Part shown: positions 1 to 6,356 of the stretch, piece after piece
Layout of the letters: the number at the start of each line of letters is the position of its first letter
Numbering within the stretch: the first letter of the stretch is position 1
Source: Candidatus Latescibacterota bacterium
GTDB lineage: Bacteria > Latescibacterota > UBA2968 > UBA8231
Length of the DNA stretch: 7,218 bases
Reading direction: 5' to 3'
Assembly (NCBI GenBank): GCA_003529325.1
Contig: DPVW01000442.1
Location: 1,129-8,346 of the forward strand
The notes under the pieces: model-generated
Seen by the model: the letters and a program-made list of their open reading frames with translations, nothing else
What the model was told of the DNA's origin: nothing
Database searches by the model: none
Translations under genes and position numbers: made by a program

Positions 1-55
1 TAGGGCGCGCACGGAACGGAACGGCCCCCATCACCGATGCACGCGGTGACAGATA

Positions 56-445
56 ATGTGCAACCAGCTACGTCAATGGGCGTGCAACGTAACAGCGGTG
101 CTCACAATTCAGCTCATCGTCGGCGCGCTGATGTTCCTCATCGAAGGGGGTAAGATCGGGGTTTACCAGTATTCCGCAGAGACCTATTGGGCGATCGTGA
201 CCATGACAACCGTGGGCTACGGCGACATCGCCCCTGTTACCGTACCTGGAAAGCTTTTCGCGGCGGCGGTGATGATTATCGGATATGCCATCATCGCCGT
301 GCCGACGGGGATCGTCGCTTCGGAAATGGCCGACCTGCGTTCTAAGAGTCGCGTCACGACCCGGCATTGCCAGAACTGTGTTCGTGAAGGCCACGACCCC
401 GATGCCAGCTTCTGCAAATACTGTGGCGAATCTCTCGACAGCTGA
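56..445 (+). CDS. Two-helix potassium channel with C-terminal zinc ribbon (possibly 5'-truncated)
   Basis: This encodes a 129-residue membrane protein with the pore module of a K+ channel. A first helix lies at about residues 12-29, the pore helix at about 43-52, the selectivity filter TVGYGD at 52-57, and a second helix at about 66-88 ending in IIAVPTGIV. The C-terminus has a zinc-ribbon pattern, C105-x2-C108 and C120-x2-C123. The pore and ribbon resemble the end of six-helix voltage-gated bacterial channels of roughly 250-280 residues, so the S1-S4 voltage sensor is absent here. In the same frame a TGA lies at 47-49, so the ORF cannot extend upstream as read. A GGTGA at 45-49, 6 nt before the ATG, could serve as a ribosome site. 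It is therefore either a genuine short KcsA-like channel or the remnant of a longer gene broken near position 50. The pore assignment is firm; the integrity of the gene is not. It converges with the TPR gene, with 10 nt between the stops. Confidence 0.8.
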   Translation: MCNQLRQWACNVTAVLTIQLIVGALMFLIEGGKIGVYQYSAETYWAIVTMTTVGYGDIAPVTVPGKLFAAAVMIIGYAIIAVPTGIVASEMADLRSKSRVTTRHCQNCVREGHDPDASFCKYCGESLDS

Positions 446-455
446 CGAGCAGTTC

Positions 456-1169
456 TCAGTCCGGTGATCGCCGGGCTTCTGCGTGGGCCTGGGAGGCCCG
501 TAGTGTATCCAGTAATTCTTCTGCCGCCTCCGCCTCCTCCTCAGGAGCCAGTTCGCGAAATCGTTCCAGCGCATCGACAGCATCACCGTATTCTGCCTCC
601 AGCGCCAGAATCAGCGCCAGATTGAAATGAACGTTGCGAAACCCTGGTTCAATCTCGGCGGCAACTTCGTAATGCACCCGCGAGGGGTCGTGCTGACCGG
701 CGTCGAAGTAGAGATTGCCCAGGTTGTAATGTGACTCCCAGTGCCGCTGATCCTCCTTCAAAGCCTGACGAAAGCAGTCGAAAGCGGTCTCCGAGTTACC
801 AGCCACATACTCGAGGATACCGAGATTGCAGTAGGCGTCACTCGTGCTGTCACCCATTTCGATGGCGGACTGATAACCGGCTCGCGCTGCCGCCTCGTGA
901 CCCGCCTCATCCTCTTGCAGGGCTTGCTCGAAGGAGCTCGTCGCCCCCGGAAAGGCAAGCAACTTGTCGCCCATTGGGGAAACTGCAGGTGGTGTGCTGC
1001 CAACGAACAGGTCCAGTTGGCCCGGGCCGGGGCCACGCCGCGTACGGCGAACCCGAGTAAACCCGAATGGTTTGCGCTCGTCGGTTGCGCCGGAGGGTAC
1101 AAGCGCCGGCTCCCTGGGCTCGACTTCCTCTGGTTTCGGAGAACCGGGGAAGGAAAGAATCTTCGCCAT
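456..1169 (-). CDS. TPR protein, last gene of the NHEJ cluster, with a QLDLF clamp-binding-like motif
   Basis: This encodes a 237-residue soluble protein with no signal peptide or membrane segment. The frame is open back to 1274, inside ku, but the start chosen is the ATG at 1169: a GAGG lies 5 nt upstream, next to the ku stop, and the protein then begins MAKILSFPG. Residues 1-80 are proline-, glycine- and charge-rich and probably disordered. They contain a basic patch (RVRRTRR, 39-45), the pentapeptide QLDLF (51-55), and a short motif seen twice, KILSFPG (3-9) and KLLAFPG (69-75). Residues about 92-207 form roughly three TPR units, with typical positions in CNLGILEYVAGNSETAF and YNLGNLYFDAGQ. 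The tail is Glu/Ala-rich. TPRs bind protein partners, so a scaffolding or adaptor role is likely. The 7-nt gap after ku suggests co-translation and a link to end joining. The exact function is unknown to me. QLDLF matches the beta-clamp consensus QL(S/D)LF. Confidence 0.85.
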   Translation of the reverse strand: MAKILSFPGSPKPEEVEPREPALVPSGATDERKPFGFTRVRRTRRGPGPGQLDLFVGSTPPAVSPMGDKLLAFPGATSSFEQALQEDEAGHEAAARAGYQSAIEMGDSTSDAYCNLGILEYVAGNSETAFDCFRQALKEDQRHWESHYNLGNLYFDAGQHDPSRVHYEVAAEIEPGFRNVHFNLALILALEAEYGDAVDALERFRELAPEEEAEAAEELLDTLRASQAHAEARRSPD

Positions 1170-1176
1170 GTCAGCC

Positions 1177-2046
1177 TCAGGCCGCCTTTGACTTGGCTTT
1201 CGCCTTGGCCTTTTTCTTGGCCGCCGGCTTCTTCTTCTCTGCCGGTGTTTTCGCCGCTTCCATCGGCTTCGCATCCCCCTTGGCGGCTTCGATACTGTCG
1301 CGAAGGGCGGTCATGATATCGACGACGGGTTTGACCTCGTCGTCGGCAGCCATCACGACCTCCTTACCCTCTACCTTGGCCTGGATCATGTCCTTCACGG
1401 CCTCGTGGTAGGTGTCTTTGATCTCGATGTCCCCCAGGGGCTTCGTCATCGAATCGATGAGACTCTGTGCCAGCTTCAGTTCGTCGCCACTGACCTCGGT
1501 CTCCGCCAGACCCGGGACCTCATTCACCGATCGCAGGAACTGTGGGTAGCGCACCTTGTAAAGGACGAGACCGTTGTCCTGGCAGCCGATGAGGACCATA
1601 TCCTCGCGGTCACGGAGCACCACTTTGCCGACACCGAGACGACCACTCTGTGCCAGAGACTGCACGAGCAGGGCATAAACTTTGACCGCAACGTCGCCAT
1701 CGGGACCAGCGAAGTAGGGCGTGTCATAGAGGCTGACATCGACTTCGTCGGTGGCAACAAAGCCCTCGATCTCAATGATCTTCGAACTCTTGATCTTGAC
1801 CTTGTCGAAATCTTCGTCATTGACGATGACGTACTCGTCGGGACCGTACTCATATCCCTTGACGATATCGGAGCTTCCCAGGTTCTCACTGCAGCTGCGG
1901 CAGACCTTCTCGTATCGAACCCTGCCATTGTCCTCCTTGTGCAACTGATTAAAACGAATACTCGATCCGGAATCGACGGCGTTGTACAGCCGGATGGGAA
2001 TGGTCACCATCGAGAATCGGATATGTCCCTTCCACAAAGAACGCAT
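1177..2046 (-). CDS. ku: Ku protein of bacterial non-homologous end joining
   Basis: This encodes a 289-residue bacterial Ku. Bacterial Ku is a homodimer that forms a ring on DNA double-strand ends, protects them and recruits LigD. The N-terminus MRSLWKGHIRFSMVTIPIRLY is characteristic of the family. It is followed by KVCRSC (CxxC at 49-52), VKGYEYGPDEYVIV (62-75) and the beta-barrel/dimerisation region through about residue 255. The C-terminus (about 266-289) is a Lys/Ala-rich basic tail, as in mycobacterial and some other Ku proteins, where such tails influence DNA binding and end bridging. The start is supported by AGGAG at 2054-2058 on the minus strand, 7 nt before the ATG. This ribosome site overlaps the ligD stop TAG (2057-2059), so ku translation is probably coupled to ligD. 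The length and motifs are normal and there is no sign of damage. Confidence 0.97.
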   Translation of the reverse strand: MRSLWKGHIRFSMVTIPIRLYNAVDSGSSIRFNQLHKEDNGRVRYEKVCRSCSENLGSSDIVKGYEYGPDEYVIVNDEDFDKVKIKSSKIIEIEGFVATDEVDVSLYDTPYFAGPDGDVAVKVYALLVQSLAQSGRLGVGKVVLRDREDMVLIGCQDNGLVLYKVRYPQFLRSVNEVPGLAETEVSGDELKLAQSLIDSMTKPLGDIEIKDTYHEAVKDMIQAKVEGKEVVMAADDEVKPVVDIMTALRDSIEAAKGDAKPMEAAKTPAEKKKPAAKKKAKAKAKSKAA

Positions 2047-2056
2047 TGTCGGTCTC

Positions 2057-4426
2057 CTATTCTTCTATACTATCGGTCAGATCAGGGCGCATCCGCAGAA
2101 AGACCGGTTCCCGCAGGGTTCCGGTATTGGTGAACGAGGCATATTGCACCTCACACCAGAGCCGCGGCTCCACCCAGATCGTCTCAGCATCATCCAGTGG
2201 TTTCTCGTCCACGGGACGATCGATCGTGTCGAGCGACTTCAGTTCCTTGAGCACCGCCTGCAACGACTTGGCGTCGAAACCTCCGCCGACCTTGCCCAGA
2301 TACTCGAGGGTATCGGCGTCATCCTGAGCTGGGCGCCCAAGGTGCAGGGCACCAAAGGTCCGTCCGCGATCTCCTTTGCCCGGTGTATACCCGGCGATGC
2401 GACAGTCTATCGTGCGTCGCACCTTGATCTTCTGCCACGTGGAAGCGCGTCTCCCGGGAAGATAGCTACCACCTCGCTCCTTCGCCACAATTCCTTCTAC
2501 CCCAACGCTTTTGGCCGCTTCGAACAAGGCTTCGCCGTCCTCTACGGTCTCGCTGACGCGATAATCGGTCTGCTCCTTGCGCACCGCATCGGCGAGCCAC
2601 GCACGACGCCGGTCCAGAGGCTCGTTGCCAATGGGGCGGCCATCCAGATAGAGACAGTCGAATAGATAACAGACAGCCGGGTGGCGGGCCTGGGCGCGGG
2701 CGATACCCCGTTCTCCCTTGGCATGGAGGCGCCCCATGACATCGGTGAAAATCGGCCGACCCGCACTATCGAGACAGACGATCTCCCCATCGAAGACGGC
2801 GGCGCTGGCATAGAATGCCTGTTCCGGCAGACAAAGTTCCGGAAAATGGGCGGTCACGTCGCGCTGAGATCGAGTCTTGATTCGCACGACCCCTTCGTCC
2901 ACGGTGATCATGGCACGAATGCCGTCCCACTTCACCTCGTAACTCCAGTCGCCACCGACGGGGACCTCATCCCGACTCTCGGCCAGCATCGGCTCGATAT
3001 CGGCTTGCAGCCACAGCATCTGTGGTTCGTCGACACGCTCGAGGAGCCAGTCCTTGCCCTTGGTATTGATGAGTCGATACTCGGCGGTGAGCTGCTTCGA
3101 CTGCAGGCGGAAATAGAAGGAGTTGTCCTTCTTGTCCTTCGTGATCACGTAATTTCCCAACGCATAGACCCACATCGGCCCGGCGCCGTATTCCCCTTTG
3201 GGGATCTCCCCCTCGAAGGTCAGGTATTCGAGGGGGTGGTCTTCGACATTTACCGCCAGGCGCTTGATTCCGGGTCGCGCCGGCAGTCCCTTGGGGATCG
3301 CCCAGGAGCGCAGGGCGCCGTCCTTTTCCAATCGCAGGTCGTAGTGCAGACGCGACGCATGGTGGCGATGCACGACAAAAGCATTGCCATCCCCACCCTC
3401 CAGTTCGGGGCCAGGTTCCGGTGTTCGATCGAAGGAACGCTTCTTATCGTATTCGGAGAGCTGTTCCGGCGTCTTGTATGTGCGGGACTTGCCGACGTCG
3501 CGCTTCTTCTTCGCCGGCGCCTTGCGGTCCGTGTGCAGCCGCACGGCGTATGCCGCCATCGTCTCCCAGGGGTCGCCGCGCTCCAACACCGTATCACGTG
3601 CAGTGTGGATGTTGTGCACACGCGGATCTTCCAGTGACTCCAACTCATCCCAGGTGAGTGGCATCGACACCGTCGCTCCAGGGGAGCCGCGCAGACTGTA
3701 GGCGGCGACGATCGTCTGCGCCGGCCGATTGCGATAGACATCGATGAGCACTTTGTCTGGTCGCTTGTCCTTGCGGATCTCCAGTGTCGTCGTCGCCTTG
3801 CGGGCCCTGACAAAGGGCTGAGCCAGCCCCTTCGCCGTCTCGAAGACGGTGCCATAATCGTAGCGCGGTTCCAGTGGCAATACGACGTGCACGCCCTTGC
3901 GGCCCGTGGTCTTGCAGAAGCAGTGATAACCGAAAGCCTCCAGGTGCTCGCGCAGCTGGAATGCAAGATCGACGACCTTGGGGAAGGCATACCCTTCCGG
4001 CGGATCCAGATCGAAGACGAAGTAGTCCGGTTTGTCGAAGTGGGGGCGACGCGAGTGGATGTGGTGCAACTCGAGGGCGGCGTGATTGGCGAGCCACACC
4101 AGACTGGCATCATCGTTGGCCAGCACGTAGTCGATGCTCTTTCCGGCACCGGACTCGCCATCCCCGATCTTTTCATGATCGAGCCACTCGGGGCAATATT
4201 TCGGCCGGTTCTTCTGGAAAAAGCTCTCACCGTGGATGCCGTCGGGAAAACGTACCAACGACAGGGGGCGACCTTTGATGTGGGCCAGAATGGTAGGGGC
4301 GATCCCGAGATAGTGCTGAATGACTTCAGCCTTGAGGACACCGTCCTCTGGCCACAACACTTTTTCGAGGTTGGACAGCTCGATCTTGCGCTTGCCCACC
4401 TGCGCCATTTGTGACGTGCGCGCCAT
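2057..4426 (-). CDS. ligD: Multifunctional ATP-dependent DNA ligase LigD (POL-PE-LIG order)
   Basis: This encodes a 789-residue NHEJ end-processing and sealing enzyme. Residues about 12-300 are the archaeo-eukaryotic primase-like polymerase domain, with catalytic DLD at 139-141 and a third Asp at 229 (LIDVYRN). A basic linker (about 302-335) leads to the 3'-phosphoesterase domain, about 345-465. Its expected residues are all present: H355, H361, D363, R365, E367, H397 and Y401. The ligase domain spans about 475-785, with nucleophile K499 in EVKWDG, then DGEIV, EGIVAKE (644-650), WQKIKVR (664-670) and a C-terminal OB fold. This order is that of mycobacterial LigD; Pseudomonas LigD is PE-LIG-POL. 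No strong ribosome site precedes the ATG at 4426: a GAGGG lies 13 nt away, which is long. An in-frame ATG at 4408 would lose six residues before the conserved part. The gene starts 20 nt after the Rdx/SelW-like gene and ends 10 nt before ku. Confidence 0.96.
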   Translation of the reverse strand: MARTSQMAQVGKRKIELSNLEKVLWPEDGVLKAEVIQHYLGIAPTILAHIKGRPLSLVRFPDGIHGESFFQKNRPKYCPEWLDHEKIGDGESGAGKSIDYVLANDDASLVWLANHAALELHHIHSRRPHFDKPDYFVFDLDPPEGYAFPKVVDLAFQLREHLEAFGYHCFCKTTGRKGVHVVLPLEPRYDYGTVFETAKGLAQPFVRARKATTTLEIRKDKRPDKVLIDVYRNRPAQTIVAAYSLRGSPGATVSMPLTWDELESLEDPRVHNIHTARDTVLERGDPWETMAAYAVRLHTDRKAPAKKKRDVGKSRTYKTPEQLSEYDKKRSFDRTPEPGPELEGGDGNAFVVHRHHASRLHYDLRLEKDGALRSWAIPKGLPARPGIKRLAVNVEDHPLEYLTFEGEIPKGEYGAGPMWVYALGNYVITKDKKDNSFYFRLQSKQLTAEYRLINTKGKDWLLERVDEPQMLWLQADIEPMLAESRDEVPVGGDWSYEVKWDGIRAMITVDEGVVRIKTRSQRDVTAHFPELCLPEQAFYASAAVFDGEIVCLDSAGRPIFTDVMGRLHAKGERGIARAQARHPAVCYLFDCLYLDGRPIGNEPLDRRRAWLADAVRKEQTDYRVSETVEDGEALFEAAKSVGVEGIVAKERGGSYLPGRRASTWQKIKVRRTIDCRIAGYTPGKGDRGRTFGALHLGRPAQDDADTLEYLGKVGGGFDAKSLQAVLKELKSLDTIDRPVDEKPLDDAETIWVEPRLWCEVQYASFTNTGTLREPVFLRMRPDLTDSIEE

Positions 4427-4446
4427 ATCCCAGGATGTACCCTCGA

Positions 4447-4674
4447 TCAGAGCTTGGCCAGGATCTCCTCGTTTTCCGGGAAACGACCTTCGGCGAGTTT
4501 CGAGAAAACCAACTCGCCATCCACACTCACCTCGAAGCGACCGCCGTGGGACGGCAGCATCACGAGCTGCCCGAGGTCCATCTTTTTCGCCTTCAGGATA
4601 TCAGCCGCCAAACTGACGGCTTGCGGTACGTAGCCTCACGAACTGCAGTACTGAATCTCGATCTTGTCGATCAT
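4447..4674 (-). CDS. Rdx/SelW-like selenoprotein with CxxU redox motif (UGA read as selenocysteine)
   Basis: This encodes a 75-residue thioredoxin-fold protein of the Rdx family (SelW/SelT/SelH-like), read through an in-frame TGA at 4636-4638 (codon 13). Before it the protein reads MIDKIEIQYCSS; after it, GYVPQAVSLAADIL. Later family signatures are HGGRFEVSVDGELVFSK and EGRFP. The TGA sits exactly where the family has the second Cys (or Sec) of CxxC, so selenocysteine is the natural reading: C10-S-S-U13. The frame and conserved residues continue uninterrupted on both sides, and a SECIS-like hairpin follows at once. An AGGAGGG lies 10 nt before the ATG (4685-4691), which is slightly far but strong. 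Family members are thought to act in thiol/peroxide redox, though their substrates are poorly known. The gene lies 20 nt before ligD on the same strand and probably heads the NHEJ operon. The alternative is a Cys codon mutated to a stop, giving a dead gene. Presence of selA, selB, selC and selD elsewhere in the genome would settle this. Confidence 0.87.
4603..4621 (-). promoter_or_regulatory. Putative bacterial SECIS hairpin downstream of the Sec UGA
   Basis: On the minus-strand mRNA, AGCCGUC pairs with GGCGGCU across the loop AGUUU. This is a 7-bp stem with one G-U pair and a 5-nt loop. The loop begins 22 nt after the UGA, and its second and third bases are G and U. Bacterial SECIS elements recognised by SelB are described as hairpins inside the coding region shortly after UGA, with a G in the first two loop bases; E. 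coli fdhF has a GU there. The fit is good, but pairing was judged by eye, without folding or SelB data. Confidence 0.7.
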
Positions 4675-4721
4675 GGTCGATAATCCCTCCTGTAATGTCG
4701 GTCTGTCCTCTATGGTAACCG

Positions 4722-4737
4722 GTCCCTCATCAGGGAC
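4722..4737. repeat. Perfect 6-bp inverted repeat across the stop of the enolase-superfamily gene
   Basis: GTCCCT and AGGGAC flank a 4-base loop (CATC on +), and the TGA stop (4730-4732) lies across the loop and the first stem base. There is no T-run after it on the minus strand, so it is not a standard intrinsic terminator. It could slow or partly end transcription between the enzyme gene and the selenoprotein-NHEJ genes, or stabilise the mRNA end. It lies in the 55-nt gap region, where I see no convincing promoter. Confidence 0.45.
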
Positions 4738-5989
4738 GCAAATCGGCATACGCGGCGGCGACCTCCGATTCACGGCGACGGGCTCGCTCCCAGGCGTGCG
4801 GGAACAACGGGTTCGCCATCACAGCGGCCCCTTCGACGCTCGGGAACAGGCGCTCGACGCCGTCGATCAGTCGAGCTCCCAGGCCGGGGGTTCGAGGGAC
4901 CGTCAGGAGACCATTCACCGGGCTTGGTGGCTCCTCTAGCAGGCCATAGCGCATGTCGTTGGGATACATGAAAAATTCACACATGTGCCCACTGCTGACA
5001 CCGGCGACGAGATGACTGTTGCACACCGTTCCCAGACTGGTGTGCCAATTATGGGGAACGATATGCACGCCGTGTGCCCCGGCGATCTGCGCCAGACGCC
5101 AGGTCTCCGTGATCCCCAGATGGACGCAGTCGCCCTGCACCGCATCGTAGATGCCGGCTTCGATCCACTGCTGCGCCTGCGAGGCGGAGCGAAAACGTTC
5201 GCCTCCCCACAGCATCACTCGCGGCATGCGCTCCTTGAGGCGCCGGTAGTCGTCGAACTGAGCCGGCCCCTCATCGCCCATGGGTTGTTCGAAGAACAGA
5301 AACCCCAACTCGTCGATAATGGGTGCGATCTCCAGGCACTCCTCCAAGGTCCACGAATCGTAGCCCTTTTTTTCCAGCCCCAGATCAAAATCAGGCCCCA
5401 CGGCGTCCCGCAACTCTCTACAGATGTCGCCTAATTTCGCCGCTGTGATTCCCGCCTCTTCCCAATCGGTGCCGGGGCGCCACTTGAACAGGCTGAAACC
5501 CTGGCGTTGATAGTCGAGGGCCTCCTCGATCAGTTGCTCGACGCCGAAGGCCTTGCCGTCGCCCCGGTCGTAATATGTCCACATGACCCCGCCACTCGCA
5601 TAAACGGGTACCTGTCGATCCGCGGCATGGTTGACGGCGAGCAGATCGCAGACCGGTGTCTCGAGCACCTGACCGATAATGTCCCAGCAGGCCACATCGA
5701 TGCCGGCAAGCACCTCCATGTCGAGAATGTCAAAGGGATTGCTGCCGATCAGGTGGCTGTGGTCGGCAGCAAAACCAGCCACTGCAGGTCCCAATCCGCT
5801 GATGCCCTGAGCCGTGCGCACCTCGACATAACCGGCATCCATTCGGGTCAGCACGACGGGGCCACAGACATGGACCAAGGAGTCATCGGCAGGTTGATAG
5901 GACAACGGCACGACGCGGATCTCTGTGATCCGCAGATCTGCAGGGCGACCGATTCGCTGGCGCAGATCATCGATGGTATACGTGTGCAT
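4730..5989 (-). CDS. Enolase-superfamily enzyme, mandelate racemase/muconate lactonizing type; probable sugar-acid dehydratase
   Basis: This encodes a 419-residue cytoplasmic enzyme with an N-terminal alpha+beta capping domain (about 20-125) and a C-terminal barrel. Candidate metal ligands are E206 (LEKKG), E234 (FFEQP) and E264 (WGGER). A probable His-Asp pair is D287 (QGDCVHLGITE) and H313 (VPHNWH). The family's usual KxK at the end of the second barrel strand is K169-W-R171 here, so the common second Lys base is Arg. The first metal site is normally DxN; here it reads E-K-K. The capping domain also seems shortened between NPFDI and DMEVLAGIDVACWD, where relatives have a longer loop. The His-Asp arrangement is common in acid-sugar dehydratases, but substrate cannot be assigned from sequence, and the substitutions suggest an uncommon subgroup. 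The start is supported by GAGGAG (5998-6003), 8 nt before the ATG. It lies 55 nt upstream of the Rdx gene on the same strand, so co-transcription is possible but not shown. Confidence 0.88.
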   Translation of the reverse strand: MHTYTIDDLRQRIGRPADLRITEIRVVPLSYQPADDSLVHVCGPVVLTRMDAGYVEVRTAQGISGLGPAVAGFAADHSHLIGSNPFDILDMEVLAGIDVACWDIIGQVLETPVCDLLAVNHAADRQVPVYASGGVMWTYYDRGDGKAFGVEQLIEEALDYQRQGFSLFKWRPGTDWEEAGITAAKLGDICRELRDAVGPDFDLGLEKKGYDSWTLEECLEIAPIIDELGFLFFEQPMGDEGPAQFDDYRRLKERMPRVMLWGGERFRSASQAQQWIEAGIYDAVQGDCVHLGITETWRLAQIAGAHGVHIVPHNWHTSLGTVCNSHLVAGVSSGHMCEFFMYPNDMRYGLLEEPPSPVNGLLTVPRTPGLGARLIDGVERLFPSVEGAAVMANPLFPHAWERARRRESEVAAAYADLRP

Positions 5990-6048
5990 GGCATGGGCTC
6001 CTCAGGTGTAGCCTGAATCTAAGCCTCGACGGCGCCTTCGTTTTCTGT

Positions 6049-6075
6049 ATCATACGGGCAGGTGCGCTAAAGCAA
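6049..6075 (-). promoter_or_regulatory. Possible sigma-70-like promoter for the enolase-superfamily gene
   Basis: On the minus strand, TTGCTT (6070-6075) and TATGAT (6049-6054) are separated by 15 nt, about 60 nt before the ATG at 5989. The -10 matches TATAAT at five of six positions. The -35 is acceptable but the spacer is short. A small inverted repeat, TCAGG/CCTGA (6002-6016), follows in the leader. This is assigned by eye only. Confidence 0.35.
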
Positions 6076-6095
6076 CCCCTGTTGGAGGTCCTGCC

Positions 6096-6356
6096 ATGCC
6101 CCGTGGAACTGGCGTCCTCGTTCTTTGCTTCTACCTGCTGTCCACCGGTGTCCAGGCTGTCGCTCAACGGTGGTCATTCGAACACGTAGGAACCGGCACC
6201 AAGCCTGAAATCGCACTGAATCCTGCGGGTGAACCACGCATCGCCTTCATGACGGAGGCAGATCATGGAATCGTATTTTTCGCCCGACGAGGTGACGACG
6301 GTTGGCGCCAGTGTCGGGGTGTGGGGCGACTGGTGGCATTGACGAATTCGCGATAG
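6096..6356 (+). pseudogene. 5' fragment of a secreted beta-propeller-like repeat protein
   Basis: The 86-residue ORF has a good start: GGAGG lies 7 nt before the ATG. It has a plausible signal peptide (about 1-24, hydrophobic VLVLCFYLLSTGV, then AVAQ). Residues 35-70 look like one blade-type repeat of secreted propeller proteins, with KPEIALNPAGEPRIAFM followed by IVFFARRGDDGW. After W70 (about 6305) the sequence loses this character, and the frame ends 16 residues later. Proteins with such repeats normally have many copies, so this is the beginning of a gene whose rest has been lost. The break coincides with the end of the minus-strand FGE fragment. It is the divergent neighbour of the enolase-superfamily gene. 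I cannot name the family with certainty; the identification as repeat and secretion signal is inference from motif style. Confidence 0.6.

Noticed and set aside
11..24. Short ACGGA tandem repeat at the window edge
   Set aside because: Under three units and without any associated structure; likely chance.
485..499. GGGCCT-GGG-AGGCCC hairpin as a terminator for the convergent genes
   Set aside because: It lies inside the TPR coding region and lacks a T-run on either strand.
1170..1274. Upstream extension of the TPR frame by 35 codons into ku
   Set aside because: The extension is Arg/Lys-rich only because it reads the ku lysine tail out of frame; the ATG at 1169 has a ribosome site and a sensible N-terminus.
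1405..2133. + strand open frame of 242 codons opposite ku
   Set aside because: Antisense shadow of ku in GC-rich DNA; no recognisable domain and no ribosome site.
2681..3637. Long + strand open frame (318 codons) opposite ligD
   Set aside because: It is the antisense shadow of a strongly conserved coding region, and its translation shows no family features.
3250..4341. Minus-strand open frame of 363 codons within ligD
   Set aside because: Out-of-frame overlap with ligD; Arg/Ser-rich translation typical of a shifted reading of GC-rich coding sequence.
4326..4526. Minus-strand ORF of 66 codons between ligD and the Rdx gene
   Set aside because: It overlaps both real genes in a different frame and has no family features.
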